Shown here piece after piece: positions 1 to 8,173 of a DNA stretch of 64,000 bases. This stretch comes from Acinetobacter bereziniae LMG 1003 = CIP 70.12 (lineage in GTDB: Bacteria > Pseudomonadota > Gammaproteobacteria > Pseudomonadales > Moraxellaceae): contig NZ_KB849756.1 of assembly GCF_000368925.1 (NCBI RefSeq), positions 78,125 through 142,124 on the forward strand, written 5' to 3'. Made by a program: the position numbers and the translations under genes. The notes under the pieces are model-generated. The model ran no database searches. It had not been told where the DNA came from and worked only from the letters and a program-made list of their open reading frames with translations. Within the stretch, counting starts at the first letter, position 1, and the number at the start of each line of letters is the position of its first letter.

Positions 1-143
1 ACATAACGCCCAATACAATACGTTTTGGTTTTTTCTAAATTAATCATATTATTTCCAGTATTTTTTAATTCTGATTTTGCAAAGGTAAAATTTATAGCAA
101 GCATACAAAACGTAAACATGACATAACAACGTAACTTACTCAT
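1..143 (-). CDS. Partial secreted protein, possibly Tli4-family T6SS immunity protein
   Basis: Only the first 47 codons lie in the window; the gene continues beyond position 1. The ATG at 143 is preceded by a good ribosome binding site (AAAGGGAG). Residues 1-22 look like a signal peptide (basic start, hydrophobic core, ending FTFA), followed by KTYCIGRY near residues 40-47. A Cys-Ile-Gly-Arg-Tyr motif soon after a signal peptide is what I remember of Tli4-family periplasmic immunity proteins against type VI lipase effectors. No partner effector is visible, so the family call is tentative; that a secreted protein starts here is well supported. Confidence 0.5.
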   Translation of the reverse strand, partial: MSKLRCYVMFTFCMLAINFTFAKSELKNTGNNMINLEKTKTYCIGRY

Positions 144-286
144 GGATGCTCCCTTTTTAGCTAAACGCGCTCCTGTGTAAGCTTGACAATTCGACATAGT
201 AAAAAGATGATTTAACTATTATTATGAAGCGCTTATTTTTAATTTAGGAAAACTTAACACAAAATATATATTTTCTCAAATATAAA

Positions 287-301
287 TGATCATTATTTTC
301 A
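287..301 (-). promoter_or_regulatory. Candidate Fur box
   Basis: The 15 bases TGATCATTATTTTCA match the 7-1-7 Fur consensus TGATAATnATTATCA at 12 of the 14 specified positions. The site lies about 145 bp upstream of the partial gene at 1-143 and downstream of the ycaO terminator. The surroundings are very AT-rich, which raises the chance of a coincidental match. Confidence 0.3.
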
Positions 302-352
302 TTTAAACTTTGACTATATAAAAAAATTAAAATAATACATTGATTTAAAATA

Positions 353-382
353 AAAAAACCCAAGTCAAATCTTGGGTTTTTT
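353..382 (-). terminator. Intrinsic terminator after ycaO
   Basis: A 12-bp perfect stem (353-364 with 371-382) around a 6-base loop ends in a run of T in the minus direction. It lies 23 bases past the stop of the OsmC-YcaO gene. Its A/T flanks are symmetric, so it could act in both directions. Confidence 0.85.
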
Positions 383-404
383 AAAATGTTTAGACTCACA
401 TAAT

Positions 405-2609
405 TTAATATGTATGAGCAACTGCTTGAGCACGTGCCTTATGCAATTTTTTATAACTGTCAATCAAACGTAAATGACGGTCTAAACCCTCTAGCTTCAT
501 ACTGGTTTCTGTCAAACCATAAAAACGAATGCTTCCCTCTAGAGAGCCAATCACTGCATCCATACGCTCATCACCAAACATACGGCGGAAATTCGCTTCA
601 TAGTCATCCAGATCCATCTCGTCATCCAGTTCGACTTCGAGCATGACATTCATACACTGATAGAACAAACCACGTTCAACGGTATTGGTGTTGTATTGAA
701 GGAACTGTTCCACCAAGTCTTTGGCTTCTTCAAACTGCTGTAAAGCAAGATAAATTAATAGTTTTAACTCAAGAATAGTGAGTTGTCCCCACACTGTATT
801 ATCATCAAACTCAATACCAATTAACGTCACGATATCGGTATAGTCATCAACCTCAACTTCTTCAAGACGCTCAACCAAAGCTTCAAGCTGATCATCATCC
901 AAACGATGTAAATTTAAGATATCTTCACGGAACAACAAGGCTTTATTGGTATTGTCCCAAATTAAGTCTTCGACCAAATAAATTTCAGAATAATCTGGCA
1001 CGATAATACGGCATGCAGTTGCACCTAAATGCTCATAGACCGCCATATAAACTTCTTTACCCATTTGTTCAAGAATGCCCATCATGGTTGCAACTTCATC
1101 AGCATTGGCATTTTCACCTGTACTGCTAAAGTCCCACTCGACAAAGTCATGGTCAGCTTGAGCACTAAAGAAACGCCAAGACACCACACCACTTGAATCA
1201 ATAAAATGTTCAACAAAGTTATTCGGTTCAGTCACGGCATTACTGCTAAAGGTCGGCTTAGGTAAATCATTTAAACCTTCAAAGCTTCGACCTTGTAATA
1301 ACTCAGTCAAGCTACGCTCCAAAGCCACTTCAAGCTTAGGATGCGCACCAAACGATGCAAATACGCCACCTGTACGCGGATTCATTAAGGTGACACACAT
1401 CACTGGAAATTCACCACCCAACGATGCATCTTTAACTAAGACTGGGAAGCCCTGTTCTTCTAGACCTTTAATACCCTCAACAATACGTGGATACTTGGCT
1501 AAAACATCTTCAGGTACATCAGGAAGAGTAATTTCACCTTCCAGAATTTCTCGTTTAACTGCACGTTCAAAAATCTCAGATAAACATTGGACTTGCGCTT
1601 CGGCTAAAGTATTTCCAGCACTCATACCATTACTTAAATATAAGTTTTCAATCAAATTAGAAGGAAAATAAACCACTTCCTGATCAGACTGACGTACAAA
1701 AGGCAACGAACAAATCCCGCGTGCAGTATTGCCTGAGTTGGTGTCATAGAGATGCGTTCCCAACAATTCATTGTCTGGGTTATAAATCTCTAAAGTATAT
1801 TCATCCAGAATTTCTTTAGGGAGTTCACCATTTGGACCTGGTTGAAACCATTTTTCATCTGGATAATGCACAAACTCAGCATTGGCAATCTCTTCCCCCC
1901 AAAACTGATCGTTGTAGAAGAAATTACAGTTTAAACGTTCAATAAATTCGCCCAAAGCCGATGCCAAAGCGCTTTCTTTGGTTGCACCTTTACCATTGGT
2001 AAAACACATAGGTGACTGTGCATCTCGAATGTGTAATGACCACACATTGGGAACAATATTTCGCCAAGAGGAAATTTCTATTTTCATGCCCAAACCTGCC
2101 AGAATCTCTGACATATTGGCAATGGTTTCCTCTAAAGGTAAATCTTTACCTTCAATATAAGTTGAACTTTCTTTTGCTAAGTTTGGCATCAGCAAAGCTT
2201 GCGCATCAGCATCAATGCTTTCAACTTCTTCAATGACAAATTCAGGATCTGTTTGAATGACTTTTTTAACTGTACAACGGTCAATCGAACGTAAAATCCC
2301 TTGGCGATCTTTGTCTGAAATATCAGCAGGAAGTTCGACTTGGATTTTAAAAATTTGTTTATAACGATTTTCTGGATCAACGATATTGTTTTGAGATAAA
2401 CGAATGTTATCAGTCGGGATATTTCGTGCAGCACAATAAACTTTAACAAAATAAGCTGCACATAACGCAGATGATGCCAGAAAATAATCAAAAGGACCCG
2501 GTGCAGAACCATCACCCTTATAGCGAATTGGCTGATCAGCAATAACGGTAAAATCATCGAACTTCGCTTCTTGTCGAAGATTATCGAGATAATTAACCTT
2601 GATTTCCAT
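405..2609 (-). CDS. OsmC domain/YcaO domain fusion protein
   Basis: A 734-residue protein with two parts. Residues about 1-150 resemble an OsmC/peroxiredoxin-like domain (FDYFLASSALCAAYFVKVYC, with the family's reactive-cysteine context). Residues about 160-734 are a YcaO domain (ALGEFIERLNCNFFYNDQFWG, QCLSEIFERAVKREI, and a TPR-like helical tail), of the E. coli YcaO type rather than the azoline-forming type beside a peptide substrate. YcaO proteins use ATP to activate amide backbones, and E. coli YcaO has been linked to ribosomal protein S12 methylthiolation. The ATG at 2609 has AGGTG at a suitable distance. No precursor-peptide gene or dehydrogenase partner is nearby, so a RiPP pathway is unlikely. 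Confidence 0.88.
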   Translation of the reverse strand: MEIKVNYLDNLRQEAKFDDFTVIADQPIRYKGDGSAPGPFDYFLASSALCAAYFVKVYCAARNIPTDNIRLSQNNIVDPENRYKQIFKIQVELPADISDKDRQGILRSIDRCTVKKVIQTDPEFVIEEVESIDADAQALLMPNLAKESSTYIEGKDLPLEETIANMSEILAGLGMKIEISSWRNIVPNVWSLHIRDAQSPMCFTNGKGATKESALASALGEFIERLNCNFFYNDQFWGEEIANAEFVHYPDEKWFQPGPNGELPKEILDEYTLEIYNPDNELLGTHLYDTNSGNTARGICSLPFVRQSDQEVVYFPSNLIENLYLSNGMSAGNTLAEAQVQCLSEIFERAVKREILEGEITLPDVPEDVLAKYPRIVEGIKGLEEQGFPVLVKDASLGGEFPVMCVTLMNPRTGGVFASFGAHPKLEVALERSLTELLQGRSFEGLNDLPKPTFSSNAVTEPNNFVEHFIDSSGVVSWRFFSAQADHDFVEWDFSSTGENANADEVATMMGILEQMGKEVYMAVYEHLGATACRIIVPDYSEIYLVEDLIWDNTNKALLFREDILNLHRLDDDQLEALVERLEEVEVDDYTDIVTLIGIEFDDNTVWGQLTILELKLLIYLALQQFEEAKDLVEQFLQYNTNTVERGLFYQCMNVMLEVELDDEMDLDDYEANFRRMFGDERMDAVIGSLEGSIRFYGLTETSMKLEGLDRHLRLIDSYKKLHKARAQAVAHTY

Positions 2610-2628
2610 GTGGGCACCTAAAGAATCT

Positions 2629-2650
2629 TATGTGTGAACACGGACACATA
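2629..2650 (-). other. Hairpin in the 5' leader of ycaO
   Basis: The arms TATGTGT and ACACATA (2629-2635 and 2644-2650) form a perfect 7-bp stem with an 8-base loop, 20 bases upstream of the ycaO start. There is no T-run, so it is not a terminator; it may be an RNA hairpin or an operator half-site pair. Confidence 0.3.
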
Positions 2651-3010
2651 AATTTAAATATTGAAAATTAAGTCAAATAACACACAACAAATTGACTTAA
2701 AAAGAAACTAACATCAACGAATATTAGTCAGAATGGGCGCTATTATAGAATTATTTTATTAAATTGATAATGCTTGTCTGGCGTTAATCGAAAATCTATC
2801 TAAATCACCCTGTGTGAGCATCAAATATTTATCTGCTCAATACTGCATAGATCAGTTGAATTTTTTATTGAATAAGAAACCAATAAGTGATTTTTTCCAA
2901 AAATATTTTTTGTAATTTCCATCTGAAAGCGAGACCTAGTATGCCTTTTCATCGAATGTTTAAGTTATAATTACTTACATTATTTTACCTTTCATAAAAT
3001 TCTGTATCAA
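2651..3010. other. Non-coding AT-rich stretch
   Basis: No ORF longer than a few codons and no recognisable RNA gene. It should hold the ycaO promoter (minus strand), but I cannot single out convincing -35/-10 boxes. Confidence 0.5.
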
Positions 3011-3013
3011 TAA

Positions 3014-3216
3014 GGGTCTGTTGAGTAATCGTCTATGTTTGTGACTACGCCTGTTGTTTAGGTGATATTCACACTGAATACGGAATCTAGTCATGCTATA
3101 TGCTGAGGTGCATTGTTTAGCAAGCTAACAACGTTGTGACAAAAATACCACTCTCCCCGCTGTGGCTTGCGTTGTAAATAAACAACGAAAGCTTTTTATG
3201 AAAAATCAACAGCCCC
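3014..3216. mobile_element. MITE-like element, about 203 bp, with IS5-type ends
   Basis: The left end GGGTCTGTTGA (3014-3024) and the reverse complement of the right end, GGGGCTGTTGA (3206-3216), differ by one base. Each is flanked outside by TAA (3011-3013 and 3217-3219), which fits a 3-bp TNA target duplication as described for the IS1031 group of IS5-family elements. The interior has no transposase ORF. Its composition (a stretch with TCTCCCCGCTGTGGC) is richer in GC than the flanks. The right end stops 18 bp before the yddG start codon. The call is by structure; I have no second copy in this window to compare. Confidence 0.55.
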
Positions 3217-3234
3217 TAAAATCTGAAGTTTGCT

Positions 3235-4161
3235 ATGTCAAAAAATCTCGCTACACTGATTGGTTTCAGTGCAATTTTGCAGTGGTCATCCATCGTAGGT
3301 TTACTGAAAAAAATCAGTTTTAGTATGGGCGCAGATTTAGCAGTACTACTTATGTATAGCTTAAGTACATGTATTTTGTTGCTCTTCTTTAAAATTCCAA
3401 ATTTAAAACTTATTTCAAAGAAATATTTAATCTTTTCAACTTTGCTCTTTGTGATTTATGAGTTGTGTTTTTCTTATGCAATCGCTCTAGCACAAACGGC
3501 TCAACAAGCGATCGAAGTCAGTTTAGTAAATTATCTTTGGCCTGGCTTAACGGTTGCCATGTTGATTCTATTTAAAGAAATCAAATTTAATATTTTTGTT
3601 GTGGTTGGTTTAGCTATTAGTTTAAGTGGCATTGTCATGATTCAAGCTGGACAAGGCGCTTTAAACTGGACAAATATTTTATCCAATATTCAAGCCAATC
3701 CAACCAGCTATATTCTTGCTTTCCTAGGTGCATCTTTGTGGTCGTTATATTGTGTTATTACCAAAAAATACAGTGATGGACACAATCCGATTTCATTCTT
3801 TTTTGTGGCGATCAGTTGTGTACTATGGGCAAAATATTTATGGTCACATGAATTTAGCTTTAATGTAATCCAGCATTTTGAACTGTCTACCTTTGCGCTG
3901 TTAGCGATGGTGTCTTTTGTGATGGCAATGGGTTATGCCGCATGGAATATTGGAATTATCAAAGGCAATATTACCATTTTGGTGACCTTGTCTTATTTTA
4001 GTCCAGTTATTTCAACCGTGATTTCCATGACGATTTTACAAACCCGTTTACCTACAGAATTTTGGTATGGTGTGATTTTAGTGACAGCAGGTTCGCTGGT
4101 ATGCTGGGTTTCAACCAACTGGCAACAACTTAAAGATAAATTCCTCGCAGTCCTTAATTAA
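3235..4161 (+). CDS. yddG: YddG-type aromatic amino acid exporter (EamA/DMT superfamily)
   Basis: A 308-residue inner-membrane protein with about ten hydrophobic segments, the usual DMT/EamA layout. The stretch AQTAQQAIEVSLVNYLWPGLT (residues about 87-107) closely resembles the YddG family, which exports aromatic amino acids and related compounds. The start at 3235 has only a weak Shine-Dalgarno sequence, and the region before it is the right end of the MITE-like element, which may have replaced the native upstream region. The gene stands alone; neighbours on both sides run the other way. The family call is firm and the substrate is inferred. Confidence 0.85.
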   Translation: MSKNLATLIGFSAILQWSSIVGLLKKISFSMGADLAVLLMYSLSTCILLLFFKIPNLKLISKKYLIFSTLLFVIYELCFSYAIALAQTAQQAIEVSLVNYLWPGLTVAMLILFKEIKFNIFVVVGLAISLSGIVMIQAGQGALNWTNILSNIQANPTSYILAFLGASLWSLYCVITKKYSDGHNPISFFFVAISCVLWAKYLWSHEFSFNVIQHFELSTFALLAMVSFVMAMGYAAWNIGIIKGNITILVTLSYFSPVISTVISMTILQTRLPTEFWYGVILVTAGSLVCWVSTNWQQLKDKFLAVLN

Positions 4162-4314
4162 AATATTTTTAAATTTTTTGATTTAATAATGCATACCAAT
4201 TTAGCAGAACCAAATGGTTTATAAGATTATTTCTATAATTGGAAGAAAGTTTAATAAACTGACACCTAAGCTGAAAGATTTTATAAAAGATGCTTTAAAG
4301 ATTTATAAGGCATT

Positions 4315-4334
4315 AAAAAAGCACCCGAAGGTGC
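4315..4334 (-). terminator. Intrinsic terminator after the Rieske oxygenase gene
   Basis: On the minus strand GCACC-TTCG-GGTGC is followed by six T. The stable UUCG tetraloop and T-run, 20 bases past the stop at 4355, make a good terminator. Confidence 0.85.
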
Positions 4335-4354
4335 AAAGCACAAAACATTAAAAA

Positions 4355-5410
4355 TTAAATAATATAGCGTTTACTTAAGCCCCACTCAGCGAGAATCCGA
4401 CGGTACATGGTAGAAGAGCGGTCTGCTTCAAAGTGGGCTTCCATTGAAATATCTAATGGAAGTTCTTCAGGTTTTTGACTTTCGATCATGTCCTGATCTT
4501 CTGCAAAAATCTGAGCGTTGAAATCATAAACCGCCTGTAAATCTCCTGTTGTATCGAAGTTACGTGTGAGTGGGACAAATAAACGGGTTTTGTTAGATGA
4601 AACGGGACAACATGCATTTAAAATTTTTAATACACCTTGTCGTGGAAATTCAACTTTTAACACCGCCGAAAATGGTGGATAAACATCAAAAATACGTTTC
4701 CACAAAAATCCTTCTGGTGCTAAATGTTGTAAGCCATGCGGATAATTACTCACACCGCTGACATATTCAGTGTGTAAACCATAAAATGTTCGTTCAGTGG
4801 TGTATTTAGGAACGATCGGATTATTTGCATCTGCAAAAGATTGGTGATGCACCCATGCAAAATGTGCAACATCAATAAAACCTTCCAGTTGACGACCACT
4901 AGAGCCTGCAATATCAACAAATGGAGGCAATATTGCTTGATGCTCTGGATCATCCCATGTATCTAAAACAGGAAAATTTGCTAGCTGTTCATCACGGCTA
5001 AATAAACTGGTCCAGACCAAACCATACTTTAAAACCACAGGAAATTTTGTCAGGCTAAAACGCTCAGAAATTTTACTGAGTTCAGGCTGTGCTGGAATCT
5101 TGGTACATTGTCCTTTGGTATTGTAATGCAAGCCATGATATGGGCAAATAATCTCCTCACCCTCTACCCAGCCTTTGGTTAATGGTACGCCACGGTGAGG
5201 ACAAATATCACGAACCAATTGAATTGCACCACTTTCTGTTTGGTAGAGTGCCATTTTCACATCTAACAACTGCACTTGTTGAGGTTGCATTGAGACATCT
5301 TGAATACGTGCCACTGGATACCAGTGTTGAGCAAGTATCTCCCAGTCTTTAGGTTCAAATGTACTACATTGCGGTTGGCTAAATAGTTGAAGAACTGGAA
5401 TGGCGTTCAT
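4355..5410 (-). CDS. Rieske [2Fe-2S] ring-hydroxylating oxygenase, candidate HpxD-like purine hydroxylase
   Basis: A 351-residue protein of the vanillate demethylase/PobA type of single-subunit Rieske oxygenase. The cluster ligands are visible as CPHRG (residues about 68-72) and CPYHG (about 89-93). The mononuclear iron motif follows as FIDVAHFAWVHH (about 178-189). Next to a LysR gene and hpxO, it matches the Klebsiella arrangement in which HpxD, with reductase HpxE, converts hypoxanthine to xanthine under control of the LysR-type HpxR. No ferredoxin reductase (HpxE) gene is in the window, so an electron donor must come from elsewhere. The oxygenase class is certain; purine as substrate is inferred from context. 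Confidence 0.85.
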   Translation of the reverse strand: MNAIPVLQLFSQPQCSTFEPKDWEILAQHWYPVARIQDVSMQPQQVQLLDVKMALYQTESGAIQLVRDICPHRGVPLTKGWVEGEEIICPYHGLHYNTKGQCTKIPAQPELSKISERFSLTKFPVVLKYGLVWTSLFSRDEQLANFPVLDTWDDPEHQAILPPFVDIAGSSGRQLEGFIDVAHFAWVHHQSFADANNPIVPKYTTERTFYGLHTEYVSGVSNYPHGLQHLAPEGFLWKRIFDVYPPFSAVLKVEFPRQGVLKILNACCPVSSNKTRLFVPLTRNFDTTGDLQAVYDFNAQIFAEDQDMIESQKPEELPLDISMEAHFEADRSSTMYRRILAEWGLSKRYII

Positions 5411-5527
5411 ACTAAACTCACAAATTTTATATTTAACTTCATTAACCTATGCCATGATGCAGTACTGAATTTCAGTTAAGTGCTTAAGGCATACTTTAAA
5501 ATTACAAATTTAGTTAAATTCTGTCTA

Positions 5528-5596
5528 TTAGAAAGTTTAATGTCGATCATTCTAAAAATTAGAACACATTGAAAGAATATTATTTTTATTTTAGAA
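5528..5596. promoter_or_regulatory. Candidate LysR operator array (three TTAGAA sites)
   Basis: TTAGAA occurs in the same orientation at 5528, 5559 and 5591, spaced 31 and 32 bp apart, about three helical turns each. The middle copy is the right arm of the inverted repeat TTCTAAAAATTAGAA (5550-5564), which contains a T-N11-A LysR-type core. The array lies between the divergent Rieske and LysR genes, where the autoregulatory site of a LysR-type regulator is expected. Confidence 0.45.
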
Positions 5597-5604
5597 CGAA
5601 AAAT

Positions 5605-5619
5605 TGGCATAGAAATCGC
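5605..5619 (+). promoter_or_regulatory. Candidate sigma-54 promoter of the LysR regulator
   Basis: TTGGCATAGAAATCGCTT has GG (5606-5607) and GC (5618-5619) at the -24/-12 spacing of RpoN promoters. The -24 box is strong and the -12 box (TCGCT) weaker. Transcription would start near 5630, about 70 bases before the LysR start codon. Confidence 0.5.
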
Positions 5620-5699
5620 TTAGCTTTTCACTGACCTTGTTATTTGCTTAACTGAAAGAATGAGCAAAATGTCATCCGTATCACCATGGACAGCGTTAT

Positions 5700-6632
5700 A
5701 TGCCAATAAATATGACTTTTTCTCGATTCTCTGATTATTTTATCGCTGTTGCAAAAACAGGGAGTTTAAGAAAAGCTGCGGATCAGCTGTATATTTCTGT
5801 TTCTGCAATACACCGTCAAATTGCTTTAGCTGAAGAAGAATTTGGAATCGATCTATTTGAACGCTTACCCAATGGCTTAAAGCTCACCCTTGCTGGAGAA
5901 TTACTCTATGCAGATTTAATCAAATGGCAGAAAGAATTCCAACTTACCCGTAATCGTTTTGATGAAATACAAGGGCTTTCACGCGGAACCATTGACTGTG
6001 GGCTGATTACTGCGCTCAGTGATGGTTTTGTTCTCGATTCTATTCAATATATGTATGAGAACTATCCTTGGATCAATTTTAACTTTCATATTCAAGACAG
6101 TGAAAAAGTTTCAAATATGATTATGGACGCTGAGATTGATTTTGGCATTTTGTTGAATCCTAAAGGACATCACCAACTTGAGGTTTTAGCATTTGTTGAA
6201 ATTCCAATCGGGTTTGTTTTACCTAAAGATCATCCACTCACTAAAACTGAAAAAATCCATTTATCAGATACCTTAAATGATCAACATTTAATTCCAAGTG
6301 CACCATTAATCATTCAGGATTATGTGCAAACACTGTATAAACATTATCAACTTGTACCGCAACACCAGTTAGAATGTAATGACATACGAATGATAATGTC
6401 ATTAATTCAGAAAAATTTAGGTATAGGTTTACTTTCTTATATCGATGCCTATCCTTATTTAGAACGAGATGAACTTTGCTTTAAACCGATTCGTGAAAAA
6501 GGTTTGTACCCCCTAACACTGGCTTTATGTGTTGCACCAAAGCGACAGCTTTCTCGTGTTTCACAAGTCATGATTAAGCATTTGATTGAACAAATAGAGC
6601 GATTTAAGCTCAAATTGATTGATTATCAATAA
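5700..6632 (+). CDS. LysR-family regulator, probable HpxR-like regulator of purine catabolism
   Basis: A 310-residue LysR-type protein. The N-terminal winged helix-turn-helix is clear (residues about 10-65: FIAVAKTGSLRKAADQLYIS, AIHRQIALAEEEFGIDLFER), and the rest is a periplasmic-binding-protein-like effector domain. It is divergent from the Rieske oxygenase gene and close to hpxO, the position of HpxR in Klebsiella. A start at 5712 (the second Met) is possible because neither has a strong ribosome binding site. The inducer is unknown; urate or another purine is a reasonable guess from context. Confidence 0.85.
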   Translation: MPINMTFSRFSDYFIAVAKTGSLRKAADQLYISVSAIHRQIALAEEEFGIDLFERLPNGLKLTLAGELLYADLIKWQKEFQLTRNRFDEIQGLSRGTIDCGLITALSDGFVLDSIQYMYENYPWINFNFHIQDSEKVSNMIMDAEIDFGILLNPKGHHQLEVLAFVEIPIGFVLPKDHPLTKTEKIHLSDTLNDQHLIPSAPLIIQDYVQTLYKHYQLVPQHQLECNDIRMIMSLIQKNLGIGLLSYIDAYPYLERDELCFKPIREKGLYPLTLALCVAPKRQLSRVSQVMIKHLIEQIERFKLKLIDYQ

Positions 6633-6803
6633 GTGCTGTGGGGGGAATCTGATATAAATTTTCTTTTAAGATACGCAGCAGTCTGAAGCACATCTTGTCG
6701 CATATTGAAGTTAACGTCCTTGTCAGCACTCAATAAAAGTTGATAAACATCTAAGATGTCATTAATCCAAATCAACTTTGAATTAAACCGATATAACCAT
6801 ATA

Positions 6804-7961
6804 TCAATCCAAAGGATTACCGACAATATTATTAATAATACCACGCATGATATGAGGACCTTGTTCACGACGCAAATCTGCATACCATTCTTTGGTTACA
6901 GTTTCATCTTTCATATGCGTGACATCACAACGTTTTCGCGCACGCAATACCAATTCATTGGCACGTTCATTGCGTTTGTTTTGATAACGTTTTAATGCAT
7001 CTTCTAAACCTAAAGTATTGATCTGCAATGCTCTTGCCAAATAGATCGCATCCTCCATGGCTTGACAACCTCCTTGACCAATATCAGGAGTGGTACTGTG
7101 TGCAGCATCGCCCATGATCACTACACGCCCTTTATAAAATTGGGTAAAAGGTTCAATATCATGAATTTCTACACGATTGGTGGTTTCTACATCTATTGCC
7201 TCAATTAGGTTTTGTACAGGGGCACACCAATGCTGAAAATATTGCTTAAATAAAGTTTTATATTGGCTTTTGTTATTGTCTAAACCTATAGGTAATGGAA
7301 CATCAAAGAAAAAGTAAAAGCGATTTTCAGCAATCGGCATCAACGAAACTCGTTTTCCATCACCAACAAATGTTGTCCATTGATCTGCTTGTGCCAATTG
7401 ATCAGAAATTTCAACCAAACCATTCCAGTTGACATATCCCGCATAGCGTCGTTCAACCTGCTCACCCAAAACATACTGGCGTGTCAAGGAATGTGTGCCA
7501 TCAGCACCAATCACCAATGCTGTAGTAATTTCAGTTCCATCTGCAAATGTAACCTGAACATGTTGATCGATTTGTTTTAACGCCACCATTTTTTTTCCAA
7601 GGTGAATATCGTCTCGACCAAATTCATCCATCAACATATTTTGTAAATCTGCACGCGAGACTGGATACGGACGTTGTCCAACCTCTTCAATTAATGGCAA
7701 TAAACTAAATTGCGTCATTTTATCGCCAGTTAAACCATCGAAATAGGCCAAATGATCCATTTGACCACCAAGTTTGGCAATTTGTTCCGTTAAGCCCAAG
7801 TAATTTAAGCACTTCACACCATTTGACCATAACGAAATTGCTGCACCTACAGCCCTGATCTGCTCAGTTTGTTCGTAGATGGTGACCGTATGACCGAATT
7901 TTTTTAGTGCAATACCAGCGGTTAGTCCTCCCATACCTGCACCAATAATTGTAATCTCCAT
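6804..7961 (-). CDS. hpxO: FAD-dependent urate hydroxylase (HpxO)
   Basis: A 385-residue flavoprotein monooxygenase of the p-hydroxybenzoate hydroxylase fold. It shows the dinucleotide-binding GAGMGG (residues 7-12), the DG motif (ALVIGADGTHS, about 150-160) and the GD motif (GRVVIMGDAAHST, about 280-292). HpxO oxidises urate to 5-hydroxyisourate using NADH and FAD. The product is the substrate of UraH, encoded in the same island. The start has AGGAG at good spacing. The gene is divergent from alc and has its own near-consensus sigma-54 promoter. UraH, UraD and PuuE nearby make the urate assignment strong. Confidence 0.93.
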   Translation of the reverse strand: MEITIIGAGMGGLTAGIALKKFGHTVTIYEQTEQIRAVGAAISLWSNGVKCLNYLGLTEQIAKLGGQMDHLAYFDGLTGDKMTQFSLLPLIEEVGQRPYPVSRADLQNMLMDEFGRDDIHLGKKMVALKQIDQHVQVTFADGTEITTALVIGADGTHSLTRQYVLGEQVERRYAGYVNWNGLVEISDQLAQADQWTTFVGDGKRVSLMPIAENRFYFFFDVPLPIGLDNNKSQYKTLFKQYFQHWCAPVQNLIEAIDVETTNRVEIHDIEPFTQFYKGRVVIMGDAAHSTTPDIGQGGCQAMEDAIYLARALQINTLGLEDALKRYQNKRNERANELVLRARKRCDVTHMKDETVTKEWYADLRREQGPHIMRGIINNIVGNPLD

Positions 7962-8003
7962 CTATTTCTCCTCTGATTGTTTTCTCGCACTGTTGCCTAA
8001 AAT

Positions 8004-8018
8004 GCTAAAAACGTGCCA
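8004..8018 (-). promoter_or_regulatory. Candidate sigma-54 promoter of hpxO
   Basis: The minus strand reads TGGCACGTTTTTAGCAT, matching TGGCACG-N4-TTGCA except one base of the -12 box. It is the best -24/-12 match in the window. The predicted start is near 7992, about 30 bases before the hpxO ATG. Confidence 0.75.
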
Positions 8019-8053
8019 TTTATATAAAAATCCATACATTTTCAGAGAAGAAT

Positions 8054-8068
8054 TGGCATAGGCTGTGC
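8054..8068 (+). promoter_or_regulatory. Candidate sigma-54 promoter of alc-allA
   Basis: TTGGCATAGGCTGTGCAT has the -24 GG and -12 GC at correct spacing. The predicted start is near 8080, about 94 bases before the alc ATG. It sits back to back with the hpxO promoter, 36 bp away. Confidence 0.65.
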
Positions 8069-8173
8069 ATGATAAGTGCCATAAGATATTGTTTTTATGA
8101 GTGCTTATAAAATATTTGTCACTGATAACAACGCTTCTATTAATGTGAATAGTAATATGAATGGTAAATAAAT

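Noticed and set aside
405..2609. YcaO as part of a ribosomally made peptide antibiotic cluster
   Set aside because: No precursor peptide, dehydrogenase or exporter nearby; the domain is of the E. coli YcaO kind.
5446..5463. Sigma-54 promoter for the Rieske gene at the TGGCATAGG on the minus strand
   Set aside because: The -24-like box is good, but there is no GC at the -12 position.
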